DNA of 64,000 bases from Gp1-AA122 sp035631655 (GTDB lineage Bacteria; Acidobacteriota; Terriglobia; Terriglobales; Acidobacteriaceae): positions 9,137 to 73,136 of the forward strand of contig DASQIH010000048.1 of NCBI GenBank assembly GCA_035631655.1, given 5' to 3'. Positions 7,823-16,543 of the stretch are shown piece after piece. Within the stretch, counting starts at the first letter, position 1; each line of letters opens with the position of its first letter. Both the position numbers and the translations under genes were made by a program. The notes beneath the pieces are model-generated. The model was not told the DNA's origin and did no database searches. It saw only the letters and a list, made by a program, of their open reading frames with translations.

Positions 7823-9499
7823 CTATCCGGTGTACACGAGTTCTACTACCGTGCAGTCGTCGGTGAGAGGGGTTCCGCCGCAAAAGTTGGCAACGGAATT
7901 GAGGATGTCCTCCAGCGAGGAACTCTTGCTGGCGACGTTTTCGAGTCTTTCGTTTTCGTAGAAATCGCCGCGCGCATTTTCTGCCTCGGTCACCCCATCG
8001 GTCACGATTAGCAGCCGGTCGCCCGCTTGAAGGCGGCAACTTCCGCTCTCGTAGGTGGCTTCCGCAAGCAGACCCACCGGCAAATTGCTCTTCTCCGGCC
8101 GCGTCACCTGGTGGTTGGAAATCAGCAGGGGCGGCACGTGTCCGCAATTAACGTACTCCAGTTCCCCCTCACGGCTGATTCGCGCAATGACCACCGTCGC
8201 GTACTTTTCACCCAGGTGTTTTTGGGTGAAGAAACGGTTCACTGCGGCTACGATTTCCGCCAGCGGCATGCGCGCCACCAGGTGGGAATAGATCATTCCC
8301 TGGAGCGTATTGGCGAGGAGAGCTGCGGAGACTCCTTTCCCGCAGACATCGGCCACCGCGACGGCAAAGTGGTCTTCGGTGGTGACGGCGTCGAAAAAAT
8401 CCCCCCCAATTTCTTTGCAAGGCAAATTGCGGCCGCCCATGCGAGCGAAGGGCACCTCGGGAATGTGTACCTCCATGAGACGTTGCTGGATGGAAGAGGC
8501 GATCGCCAGCTCTTGTTGATAACGGCGAGCAGCTTCTTCGGCCTGCACCAGGCGGGCATTTTCGACCAGCGAAGCAGCTTCCGTAGCGACCGCACGCAGG
8601 ATGTCATGGCTGACGCTGGAGATGTCACGTGAAGCGAAGCGGGAGTCTACATAGAGGGCGCCCATAATCTCGCCCCCCGTCGACGGGGCAGTATCGATCA
8701 AGACCACTTCCCGACGAGTCTGGATTTGAGGCTTGCGCAGCGGAATGCAGATAACGGTTCGCAGGTCGTAGGCCACGATGCTCTTCCGTCCGGCAAGATC
8801 CAGAGACTGGCTGGTGTCGGTGACCAGGTACTCGGAGGCGGAATTAACAGCCTCCTCAAGGATGGAGTGAGAAATCGTCTTGTCATCAAGGAGGGGCTCA
8901 CCCTTGGAGTTACGCCCGGCCGCCAGGCGCAGGCTTCCGTCTTCCGACTTCAGGAACACATAGCCGCGTTCCGCGCGCGTGAGCTTCAGCGTGGTCTCGA
9001 CCAGGGTGACCAGGATTTCATCGAGCACGCCCACTGTGTTCAGCTTGCGGGCGGCTTCCAGAAACATGGTCAACTTTTCCAGATCCGTGGTGTCGGTTGA
9101 GATCTGCAGCCCCGAGATCTGGCTCAGGAATTCGCGGGCGGTGTTGGAGGACGTATGCAGCGGGTGGAAAACGACGTAGGCTCCATCGCGCACGCCGAAT
9201 TCCAGCCGGTCATTGCGTTGCAGCTTTTGCCGCTCCACCCGCTGGCCATTGACGAACGTGCCGTGTTTGCTGCCCTCGTCGACGACGAAGAAGACGCCAT
9301 CTTCCGACACGATTCTGGCGTGGTCGCGTGAGACCCGAGGATCGGCGATCACCAAGTCTTTGTCTACCTTGCGCCCAACGGTGAAAGGGCTATGTTTGAG
9401 CACAATGGGGCGCTGCTCGTCTCCCTGCACCAGAACGAGGTTGGGAAATACGCCCGAGCCCGACTCGGAGCTGGGGTTCGTGGTGGACGCGAAGGCCAT
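7823..9499 (-). CDS. FHA-GAF-PP2C (RsbU/SpoIIE-type) serine phosphatase
   Basis: The 558-residue cytoplasmic protein begins with a forkhead-associated domain (about 22-115, with GRKVDKD, SRDHARI and KHGTFVNG) that binds phosphothreonine. A GAF sensor domain follows (about 150-315), then a PPM/SpoIIE phosphatase domain (about 340-556) with the metal-binding motifs EIGGDFFDA, VADVCGKG and VTDGVTEAEN. Such proteins dephosphorylate STAS-domain anti-sigma antagonists. The upstream gene on the same strand encodes exactly such a STAS protein 110 bases away, so the two are probably one regulatory unit. No kinase/anti-sigma partner is seen nearby. Confidence 0.92.
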   Translation of the reverse strand: MAFASTTNPSSESGSGVFPNLVLVQGDEQRPIVLKHSPFTVGRKVDKDLVIADPRVSRDHARIVSEDGVFFVVDEGSKHGTFVNGQRVERQKLQRNDRLEFGVRDGAYVVFHPLHTSSNTAREFLSQISGLQISTDTTDLEKLTMFLEAARKLNTVGVLDEILVTLVETTLKLTRAERGYVFLKSEDGSLRLAAGRNSKGEPLLDDKTISHSILEEAVNSASEYLVTDTSQSLDLAGRKSIVAYDLRTVICIPLRKPQIQTRREVVLIDTAPSTGGEIMGALYVDSRFASRDISSVSHDILRAVATEAASLVENARLVQAEEAARRYQQELAIASSIQQRLMEVHIPEVPFARMGGRNLPCKEIGGDFFDAVTTEDHFAVAVADVCGKGVSAALLANTLQGMIYSHLVARMPLAEIVAAVNRFFTQKHLGEKYATVVIARISREGELEYVNCGHVPPLLISNHQVTRPEKSNLPVGLLAEATYESGSCRLQAGDRLLIVTDGVTEAENARGDFYENERLENVASKSSSLEDILNSVANFCGGTPLTDDCTVVELVYTG

Positions 9500-9609
9500 G
9501 CGGAACCAGTACTACTCCCTGCAGCAAAATAATGACAGGAGCGGAGGGCGGGGGGAAGTCCGTTATGAAGGTCCGCCCGGTCGCGCGCCGTTGACCGGCG
9601 TTGCCCAGG

Positions 9610-9951
9610 TCAATGGAAAGCGGCGCGTGCCTTTTGTTCGTTGTCGTAGACCTCGAACACGGTTACGAGTTTCGTAATTTGCAAGACGTCGCGCACGCGC
9701 TGGCCCAGGCCGGCAAGCTTGATATCGGCTCCTGTGCTACGCGCTGAAGAGTATACGCCAACCAGGGTACCCAAACCGCCACTATCGATGTAGCTCACTT
9801 CAGAAAGGTCGAGGACGATTTTCTTGCTGGTATTCAGGATTTTCTTCAACTCCGCACGAAGCGCAGAAGCTTCGTCTCCGAAGACAATCCGGCCGGCACA
9901 GGAGACCACGGTAATGGCCTCGGTTGTTTTGGTATCTATCTTTAGATTCAT
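9610..9951 (-). CDS. STAS-domain anti-sigma factor antagonist
   Basis: This 113-residue single STAS domain of the SpoIIAA/RsbV type has the phosphorylatable serine in VSYIDSGGLGTLV. Phosphorylation by an anti-sigma kinase would inactivate it, and the PP2C phosphatase encoded just downstream would restore it. The start at ATG 9951 is set by GGAGGACGAC directly upstream. A much longer frame upstream of this start is not credible. Confidence 0.92.
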   Translation of the reverse strand: MNLKIDTKTTEAITVVSCAGRIVFGDEASALRAELKKILNTSKKIVLDLSEVSYIDSGGLGTLVGVYSSARSTGADIKLAGLGQRVRDVLQITKLVTVFEVYDNEQKARAAFH

Positions 9952-10028
9952 GTCGTCCTCCGCGAAACGGGGTGGAGAAGAGTAACCTGCGACCTTACAG
10001 GATTGCAATGATAGTTCAGGTTGATAGT

Positions 10029-11399
10029 TCAGGTTGACGCTGAAGTAGTCCTTGGGCGCTTCGCTACCATCGTGGTGGCGGAGACAGCCAGCACCCCTAG
10101 CACGGCCACAGGAATAGCCAAACTGGGATACAGCGGCACGGCCCACGTCCTTAGGACGAACTCGCGCGGAAACAAAAGCAGTGCAAAGTCGGCTAAAGCG
10201 GCCGTCACCCAGGACCATAAGACAGCCACGCCCGTGAGCAAAAGAAAGAGACGAGCCATTCCTCCCTTCCCCCACAGTTCCGGCAGGAAGCGCACAGCCA
10301 GCATGAATGCGGGCAGCAGGAGCAGTTGGTTGTAGGGCGCGAAGGTGGGAATCACGACGATCGTGACAGCCAGCACAAACGATAACGCCCAGCCAAAAGC
10401 CGGGCCGTCCGCCGGTTCTCGGCGCATTCGCCAACCCAGAATCGCAAGCGTGAACCACAACAGGATGGCTATGGGTTTACCGAAAGCGGTGCCCAAGGTG
10501 ACATCGAGTGTGGATTTGCCGCCTCCGGTGTACTGCCAGTAGTCCGCGGCGGCGGCGCGAAAGCGACTTATCCATCCGGGAAGTAGTACTTCAGAACCAA
10601 TCAGCAGCGCCACCATGGTAAGAGCAAAGCTCAAAGCCAAGCACTTGCGGGAACGCCAGCCGGCAAGGGCCCAGAGCAGCAGCCAGGCCGCAACGATTGC
10701 GGTCAATTGGGGCTTGATGGTCGCCAAGGCCAGAAGAATGCCTGCCAAAATCAGGGCGCCGTTCACCACCGCCACTACGCACGCGGCTAACAGTGCGCAA
10801 ACCAGCAGGCTCAATTGCTGGAGTTTGAGACCTTGAATGGCAGGAAAACTACCCAGCGTGATGACCATCCAGGTCACCATTGCGGTTGGGGAAACTCGCC
10901 ATCGCAGCGCGCGCAGCCATAAGGGAACAGACGCGAGCGTCAGGAGAACGAGCAGCCAGCGAAAGCCGACCTGGACCTGGGCAAAAGGCAGGTGCACCGT
11001 AGGAGCGAGCAGGAACACCACATAGAGGGGGTAAGCGAAGGCTTGCTGATCCTTGGGATCATTGGGGCGAGTCGGATCGAGTGGCCTCCCGTAATAGCCG
11101 GTCTGGATCTCGAGGGTGATTTGCGGCGTATAAGGATCGCGCCCGTGGAGGAGCAACTCGCGCGCGCCCAGCCAACGCGGGTAAAGGTCAGAAAGATTGC
11201 CGCGGGGAATGTCATCCCTGGCGGCTTGGCTTTTTTCATGCGCGATCAGAATGAAATCGGCGTAGCACCACGCGCTGGCTGCGGCCAGGAGCGCGAGAAG
11301 CAGAGCGAGTTGAGGCTTGCCGGGCAAATAACGGGGGCGCAAATCCGCAATGATCTCGTCAGAACTCCGCTGCCGCAGTGACCGACTACGCGCTAACAC
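10029..11399 (-). CDS. GT87 (DUF2029)-type polytopic glycosyltransferase-like protein
   Basis: The protein has 456 residues with about ten transmembrane segments. The first periplasmic loop holds the acidic and aromatic pattern of polyprenol-phosphate-dependent mannosyltransferases (GNLSDLYPRWLGARELLLHG, then GRDPYT), as in mycobacterial PimE and related GT87/DUF2029 proteins. They would transfer a sugar from a lipid carrier on the outer face of the inner membrane. The apparent start is GTG 11399, with no good Shine-Dalgarno. It is divergent from another polytopic protein 40 bases away. Confidence 0.75.
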   Translation of the reverse strand: MLARSRSLRQRSSDEIIADLRPRYLPGKPQLALLLALLAAASAWCYADFILIAHEKSQAARDDIPRGNLSDLYPRWLGARELLLHGRDPYTPQITLEIQTGYYGRPLDPTRPNDPKDQQAFAYPLYVVFLLAPTVHLPFAQVQVGFRWLLVLLTLASVPLWLRALRWRVSPTAMVTWMVITLGSFPAIQGLKLQQLSLLVCALLAACVVAVVNGALILAGILLALATIKPQLTAIVAAWLLLWALAGWRSRKCLALSFALTMVALLIGSEVLLPGWISRFRAAAADYWQYTGGGKSTLDVTLGTAFGKPIAILLWFTLAILGWRMRREPADGPAFGWALSFVLAVTIVVIPTFAPYNQLLLLPAFMLAVRFLPELWGKGGMARLFLLLTGVAVLWSWVTAALADFALLLFPREFVLRTWAVPLYPSLAIPVAVLGVLAVSATTMVAKRPRTTSAST

Positions 11400-11439
11400 C
11401 GACTCATGTTACAACTTAGGCGGCAACCCTGGTTCTCAA

Positions 11440-12342
11440 ATGCGACCGCGCACTGCTGTTTCCCTTGCCATCAGCACAGTCAGCGGCGTCTTCTGCTGGT
11501 ACCTGTTGCACAGGTTTCATCAGGGCGCGGCCGACTTCCAGTGGGCGATTCGCGGGGCGCAGCATTTGCTGAAGCACAGCAATCCTTACGACACCCCGCT
11601 CGAACAGTATCCGATGACCGCGGCCCTTTTCGGAGTTCCTTTCGTGCGGTTGGCGGGAGATGTTGCCGCCGGAATTTTCTTCGGCATCAGCTCGGGCCTG
11701 TTGGCCTTCGGCTTGACGCGCGACGGGTACACCCGCTTGCTGGTTTTTCTCGCCTTTCCATACTGGGCGGCGATGCTGACCGCACAGTGGTCGCCGCTCA
11801 TCATGGCCAGCGCCTTTTTTCCCCTACTGCTGCCCGTGACCCTGGCAAAACCGCAAGTCGGGCTTCCGGTTGCAGTCACCCACCTCACCCGCAAGGGGGT
11901 TGTGGCCTGCGCGATCTGGTGCGCGCTCAGTCTGGTGCTGATGCCAAAATGGCCGTTACTCTGGTGGAAGCAGCTGGGAAATTACCAGCATTTCATTCCT
12001 TTGCTGGTGCGGCCCGGGCCGCTGCTGCTGCTTGCGCTGCTGCGCTATCGCACCCGGGACGCCTGGTTGCTAGTGGTGAGCGCGATGATGCCGCAGCGCT
12101 ATTTCTTTGATTCGCTCATCCTGTGGCTGATTCCGAAGTCCCGGCGGGAACTGCTGGGCACGGTGGCGCTCAGTTGGGGCGCGGGTATATGGCGCTGGTA
12201 TCACATGCCCACCAGCTTCCACCAACTGGGAAGATGGACCGTATTGTTCATCTATCTACCGATGCTAGTCGTGGTGTTGTGGCCAGAGATAGGGTCGCGC
12301 TGGCGAGCACCAGGAAAAACAGTAGAAGGACTAGGGTTATAA
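11440..12342 (+). CDS. Polytopic membrane protein, possibly a short GT87-like glycosyltransferase
   Basis: The protein has 300 residues from ATG 11440 with about eight hydrophobic segments and an early loop (QGAADFQWAIRGAQHLLKHSNPYDTP) that echoes the AD..YP...LL.G.DPY region of the neighbouring GT87 proteins. It is shorter than a full GT87 enzyme and lacks an evident C-terminal domain. Its last 95 bases overlap the 3' end of the convergent gene on the other strand. A shared envelope-glycan role with its two neighbours is inference. Confidence 0.7.
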   Translation: MRPRTAVSLAISTVSGVFCWYLLHRFHQGAADFQWAIRGAQHLLKHSNPYDTPLEQYPMTAALFGVPFVRLAGDVAAGIFFGISSGLLAFGLTRDGYTRLLVFLAFPYWAAMLTAQWSPLIMASAFFPLLLPVTLAKPQVGLPVAVTHLTRKGVVACAIWCALSLVLMPKWPLLWWKQLGNYQHFIPLLVRPGPLLLLALLRYRTRDAWLLVVSAMMPQRYFFDSLILWLIPKSRRELLGTVALSWGAGIWRWYHMPTSFHQLGRWTVLFIYLPMLVVVLWPEIGSRWRAPGKTVEGLGL

Positions 12343-13486
12343 GTTGCAGCTGGCTGAAGCGTAGTAAGAGTACGAGATAGACGGGACTGAAGGACAATAT
12401 GGCAACGGAAGCCCAGAGAGCCAGTTTTTGCCATGGTCGCAAGAGAGCAGTCGTCAGGAGAGCGTCAGCGGCGCATAGAATTGGAAGGAACAACAGACTT
12501 AGGTCGTGCACGAACGTGTGATACCCCAGCAGCAGGGTGGCCACCAGATTCAACGCAAACGCCAACTGGCGCGCCTTCGAACCCGCCGACCAAGCCAAGC
12601 GCCAGATGTAGGCGGCGACTCCGATCACCACAATAGAGATGGCGAGGATTGCTACGCGGGCGGCCTTCGACCCCGGCGGCCATACATCCAGGACCAGAGC
12701 CCGGACATTGGGGTTGATTCGATGAGTGAGGTTCCACTTGTATTGTGAGGTATGTTCCGCGCGCCAAACATACCCAGGATAGCTCGCCAAGCCGTGCCAT
12801 CCCACGGCCGCAACGCCGACCAGTGTCAAAGCGGCCCCGACAAGCAGAAAGCCTGCGATCAGCTTCATTCTTTTCTGCACCAACGGAGCGAACAGGAAGG
12901 GCAGAACCAGGTGGAACTTGCACAATCCCAGGCCCAGCCAACTTCCGGCCTCAAACTCCGAGTCCCGCCGCAGAGCGACAAAGGCGAGGCAATAGCACAG
13001 CAGCACCAGAATCGAATCCTGTCCCTGCAGCAAGGCTACAAAAATCGGAAAAAAGCCGATGCCGGCCAGCAACCAAAGCCAAACGGGTAAAACGCCTAAT
13101 CGGGGTAAATGCTTTCGCAGAACCAGGGCTACGATGACCAGCATCCCCAAATTGATGCCCGACCACAGGAAATAGGCAGTTAGGTAAGAAAAAGCCGCTA
13201 TTGGTCGGAAGAACACGGCTTCGAAAGGGGGATGAACGAAAGGCACGATGGAACCACGTGGCCCGACGGCCGGGGCGAAGGAACTGTGGACAGTCTGCTG
13301 AAGCTCATCGTTATAAAGTTCAGCCCCCCTGCCCTGGCGCAGTATAGTGCCTGCCGTGTAGAAGATGCCGAAATCCGGGAATCCTGTTGGAATCAATGGC
13401 CATTCTTGCCATAGGACGACGACATGGAGAATGACCATAGTGGCCAGATAAAGTGCCAGCCTGGTCTGGATTGACCGGAAAGGCAT
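12248..13486 (-). CDS. GT87 (DUF2029) family glycosyltransferase-like membrane protein
   Basis: The 412-residue protein has about ten transmembrane helices and the GT87 signature region after the first helix (GFPDFGIFYTAGTILRQGRG), where an aspartate follows FPDF. A second loop reads PFVHPPFEAVFFRPIA. Family members use polyprenyl-phosphate sugars as donors. It is convergent with and overlaps the preceding gene. The start is ATG 13486. Confidence 0.8.
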   Translation of the reverse strand: MPFRSIQTRLALYLATMVILHVVVLWQEWPLIPTGFPDFGIFYTAGTILRQGRGAELYNDELQQTVHSSFAPAVGPRGSIVPFVHPPFEAVFFRPIAAFSYLTAYFLWSGINLGMLVIVALVLRKHLPRLGVLPVWLWLLAGIGFFPIFVALLQGQDSILVLLCYCLAFVALRRDSEFEAGSWLGLGLCKFHLVLPFLFAPLVQKRMKLIAGFLLVGAALTLVGVAAVGWHGLASYPGYVWRAEHTSQYKWNLTHRINPNVRALVLDVWPPGSKAARVAILAISIVVIGVAAYIWRLAWSAGSKARQLAFALNLVATLLLGYHTFVHDLSLLFLPILCAADALLTTALLRPWQKLALWASVAILSFSPVYLVLLLRFSQLQLITLVLLLFFLVLASATLSLATTPRLASVDR

Positions 13487-13736
13487 TGGGAAGGACGCAA
13501 TTATACGCCAGCATAGGTGGCACCTGGAGGCCGTGACGGGTGAGATTCTCGGGGCAGTATTTCCAGAATCGGTGGCCTATTCGCCGCAGATAAGGTTTAA
13601 TATCAGGGAGGGCAATCAGGTGTCGCTTCGCCTATCCTGTACAACTCATTGGATTGTGACCAAAGTGGCCGGGAACAACCGCGAAGGGGATGAGCAGCGG
13701 TAGTCCGGGTGTCGCGTTGTCCTCAGGAGGTTAGGA

Positions 13737-13901
13737 ATGAGAGCCTTAATGAATGGGCTTTGGAGAGACGAACAGGGCCAGGACATTGCGGAGTATGCAG
13801 TAATGCTGGCCGTCATCCTCGTCATAGTCGTCGGCACCATTCGATTGATTGGTACCAAATCGAATACTGTGTTCTCCAACGTGGCCAGTTCTATCCAGTA
13901 G
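13737..13901 (+). CDS. flp: Flp-type pilin (type IVb prepilin)
   Basis: This 54-residue protein has a short leader ending in Gly, then QDIAEY: the type IVb prepilin signature G|x4EY, with cleavage expected after DEQG. The hydrophobic helix AVMLAVILVIVVGTIRLIG follows. AGGAGG (13725-13730) stands 6 bases before the ATG. It is the first gene of the Tad locus and the major pilus subunit. A 173-base gap with a weak hairpin at 13945-13961 separates it from cpaB, consistent with higher pilin expression. Confidence 0.9.
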   Translation: MRALMNGLWRDEQGQDIAEYAVMLAVILVIVVGTIRLIGTKSNTVFSNVASSIQ

Positions 13902-14074
13902 TTTGACCCTAAGGCGAGGGGGTTCTGATATAGTCACGTCCCTAATCCAGAAAGACTGGATCAATCGAATAATGACCTCGTTTCGGCTGAGGAAGAGCCT
14001 TGGTGTGACTGGCAACCTCCTGCCGGTTCGCTTATCGACTATTCGGTTTTGCAATTTCCTAACGAGGAGCCGCA

Positions 14075-14917
14075 ATGAATCGCACTAGACTTCTGCTGAT
14101 CGGCATTGTAGCGGTGGCGTTGGGAGGGCTGTTGAGCTTCAGCGTCTATCGCACTCTGCAGGCGAGGACTGCGGCCCCCAAGCAGATCGGTGTGGACGTC
14201 GTCATAGCCGCCAATGATATTCAGGTCGGCGCCAAAATCGAGGATCACGATGTAAGAATTGTCAAGTTCCCCCCGGAGGACTTGCCGGCCAATGTCTTTC
14301 GCGGGAAGACGCACGTGGTGGGACGCGGCGTTGTGCTGCCCCTCGCCAAGGGTGAGTTCATTTTGCCCAACAAGTTGGCGGCGGAAAATGCCGGCGCCGG
14401 TATGCCGGCGCTTATTCCACCGGGGATGCGAGCCGTTTCCGTGCGCGTGAATGAGGTGGTCTCGGTGGCCGGCTTTGTGATGCCCGGCACGCGTGTCGAT
14501 GTGCTCCTTACCGGTAACCCCCTGGGAAGTTCCGAATCCCAGACGACGACCGTACTGGAGAACATCGCCGTGCTGGCCGCAGGTCAGAAACTGGAGCGTA
14601 ACTCAGCCGGCGAGCCCCAAACTGTGCCGGTCATTACCTTGCTGGTCTCGCCGGAAGATGCCCAGAAGTTGACGCTGGCCAGCCAGGAGGGAAAAATCCA
14701 GCTGGCTCTGCGCAACCCGCTCGATACCAACCAACAAAAACTTCCTTCGGTGCGCAACACCAATCTCTACACGGGCGCCGCTCCCACTCCAACCCCCGTC
14801 GTCAAGGCTACGAAGATAAAGCGTGCCCCTGTCAGCCAGCCGCCTCCGGCGCCGGCCGTTTATACCGTCGAGGTGATTCGCGGGAACAAGAAGGATAATG
14901 TCAAATTCGACCATTAA
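14075..14917 (+). CDS. cpaB: Tad pilus assembly protein CpaB/RcpC
   Basis: The 280-residue protein has an N-terminal membrane anchor (LLLIGIVAVALGGLLSFSVY) and a SAF domain (about 48-120, VVIAANDIQVGAKIEDHDVRIVKFP), then the RcpC/CpaB domain with NEVVSVAGFVMPGTRVDVLLTG. It is periplasmic and helps gate or stabilise the secretin. A Pro-rich linker lies near the C-terminus. GAGGAG stands 6 bases before ATG 14075. Confidence 0.93.
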   Translation: MNRTRLLLIGIVAVALGGLLSFSVYRTLQARTAAPKQIGVDVVIAANDIQVGAKIEDHDVRIVKFPPEDLPANVFRGKTHVVGRGVVLPLAKGEFILPNKLAAENAGAGMPALIPPGMRAVSVRVNEVVSVAGFVMPGTRVDVLLTGNPLGSSESQTTTVLENIAVLAAGQKLERNSAGEPQTVPVITLLVSPEDAQKLTLASQEGKIQLALRNPLDTNQQKLPSVRNTNLYTGAAPTPTPVVKATKIKRAPVSQPPPAPAVYTVEVIRGNKKDNVKFDH

Positions 14918-14951
14918 CCAGTGTGCCGTGCACCAGGAACGGAGAGGAATT

Positions 14952-16451
14952 GTGCGGAGAAAGATGAGAATGATAGTTAGCGGAAAGCTCCTTACGGCAG
15001 GGGCGTTCCTCCTCGCGACGACTGGAATGGCGTTGAACCAGGGCAACCCGCCACGGGATGTTTCGCCTCCCGCCCAGCAAGGTGCTGAGCCGGCTAACAA
15101 TCCGCCCACTGCGGCCGCTCCCCAGGCGGAGACAGCGCCTTCCGCTGCCGCGGTGACACCACAGCAGAAGGAGCCTACCGGTGCCGCGCCATTGCGCGTC
15201 ATGGTTGGCAAGTCGCTCTTGATTAACACTACTGAGCGGCTGAAGCGCGTGTCGGTCACCGACGAGACTGTCGCCGACGCCATGGTGGTCACCCCCACGC
15301 AGATCCTGGTGCATGGCCGTTCACCAGGCGAGGTTTCGCTTCTGATCTGGGATGAACTGGAGCGTTCGCGGAGCTTTGACCTGCGCGTGGACGTGGATGT
15401 TACTGCCGCCACCGAGGAAGAACATCAAGTTTTTCCGGATGAACAGATCAACGTCACGCCATCGCGCAATGCCATCGTACTTTCCGGACACGTTTCCACC
15501 GAAGACGTAGCCAAGCGTGCAGGAATGATTGCGGAGGCTTACTCCAAGAACGTAGTTAACGTATTGACTTTTGGTCCCGTGGGCGCCCAAGAAGTGCTGC
15601 TGGAGGTCAAGTTTGCAGAGGTTGACCGTTCGGCTCTGACACAACTGGGAATCAACCCGTTCAGCACAGGAGCGGCTAATACCGTCGGCAGCATCACGAC
15701 CGGCCAATTTTCAGCCCCCCAAGTTCAGAGAAGTATCAGCGACCAGATTCCCTCCGCCGGACCTTCCGCTTCCGCGCCGTTCCCCACCACTGCCACGATC
15801 AACGATGCGCTGAATGTCTTTCTCTTTCGTCCCGACATTCACGTGGGGGCGGTGATTAAGGCGCTGCAAACCAAGAACTTACTGCAAATTCTGGCGGAGC
15901 CGAACCTGATTGCCGTCAACGGAAAGGAAGCCAGCTTCCTGGCGGGTGGTGAGTTTCCCTTTCCGATTGTGCAACCAGGTCAGGGTTTTACCGCAGTGAC
16001 CATCTCGTTCAAGGAATTCGGGGTCAAGCTGAGGTTCACTCCGGTTATCACTCCCAATGGGAACATTCATTTGCGGGTGGTGCCGGAGGTAAGCACGCTG
16101 GATTTCGCCAACGCGCTTACCATCTCGGGCTTCACCATACCGGCTTTGAGCACGCGGCGGGCAGATACGGAATTCGAGTTGCAGGATGGTCAAAGCTTCG
16201 TGATCGCGGGCTTGATGGATAACCGAGTGACCAACATCGTAAACAAGGTTCCAGGGTTAGGCGATATTCCGATCTTGGGTAACTTCTTCAAGAGCACGAG
16301 TAAGCAGAAGAGCAATGCGGAATTGATGGTATTGTGCACGGCGCGCCGGGTTTCGCCCACTACCACGCCTCCTGCGGGCCCACAGAACCCGCAGCCGTTT
16401 TTGGAAAAAGATAAGTTTGATGGAAAGAAGCCTTCGAGTGGCGGAAAGTAG
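14952..16451 (+). CDS. cpaC: Tad outer-membrane secretin CpaC/RcpA
   Basis: The protein forms the outer-membrane channel for the Flp pilus. A signal peptide (KLLTAGAFLLATTGMA) is followed by a Pro/Ala-rich segment, the N-terminal pilus-associated domain (LRVMVGKSLLINTTERLKRVS), a BON-like domain (VTPSRNAIVLSGHVST) and the secretin core with the VPGLGDIPILGNFF motif near the C-terminus. I place the start at GTG 14952, with GGAG 7 bases upstream; ATG 14964 and 14970 are alternatives, and an upstream ATG at 14898 would overlap cpaB. About 499 residues. Confidence 0.92.
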   Translation: MRRKMRMIVSGKLLTAGAFLLATTGMALNQGNPPRDVSPPAQQGAEPANNPPTAAAPQAETAPSAAAVTPQQKEPTGAAPLRVMVGKSLLINTTERLKRVSVTDETVADAMVVTPTQILVHGRSPGEVSLLIWDELERSRSFDLRVDVDVTAATEEEHQVFPDEQINVTPSRNAIVLSGHVSTEDVAKRAGMIAEAYSKNVVNVLTFGPVGAQEVLLEVKFAEVDRSALTQLGINPFSTGAANTVGSITTGQFSAPQVQRSISDQIPSAGPSASAPFPTTATINDALNVFLFRPDIHVGAVIKALQTKNLLQILAEPNLIAVNGKEASFLAGGEFPFPIVQPGQGFTAVTISFKEFGVKLRFTPVITPNGNIHLRVVPEVSTLDFANALTISGFTIPALSTRRADTEFELQDGQSFVIAGLMDNRVTNIVNKVPGLGDIPILGNFFKSTSKQKSNAELMVLCTARRVSPTTTPPAGPQNPQPFLEKDKFDGKKPSSGGK

Positions 16452-16543
16452 AGCAGTAATCCAGGCTGGGCGGACCTGCGAAAATCTGGGTTAGCCCTTG
16501 CCAAAGTGGGTTATCTTAGGATCTTGGGAATTGTAGTCCAGTC

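Noticed and set aside
9952..10458. N-terminal extension of the STAS gene
   Set aside because: GGAGG and ATG at 9951 begin a normal-length STAS domain; the extension is antisense to the 3' end of the GT87 gene and reads as random sequence.
13945..13961. ATCCAG / CTGGAT hairpin after the flp gene
   Set aside because: A six-base stem without a T-run is too weak to call a terminator; noted only as a possible mRNA processing site.
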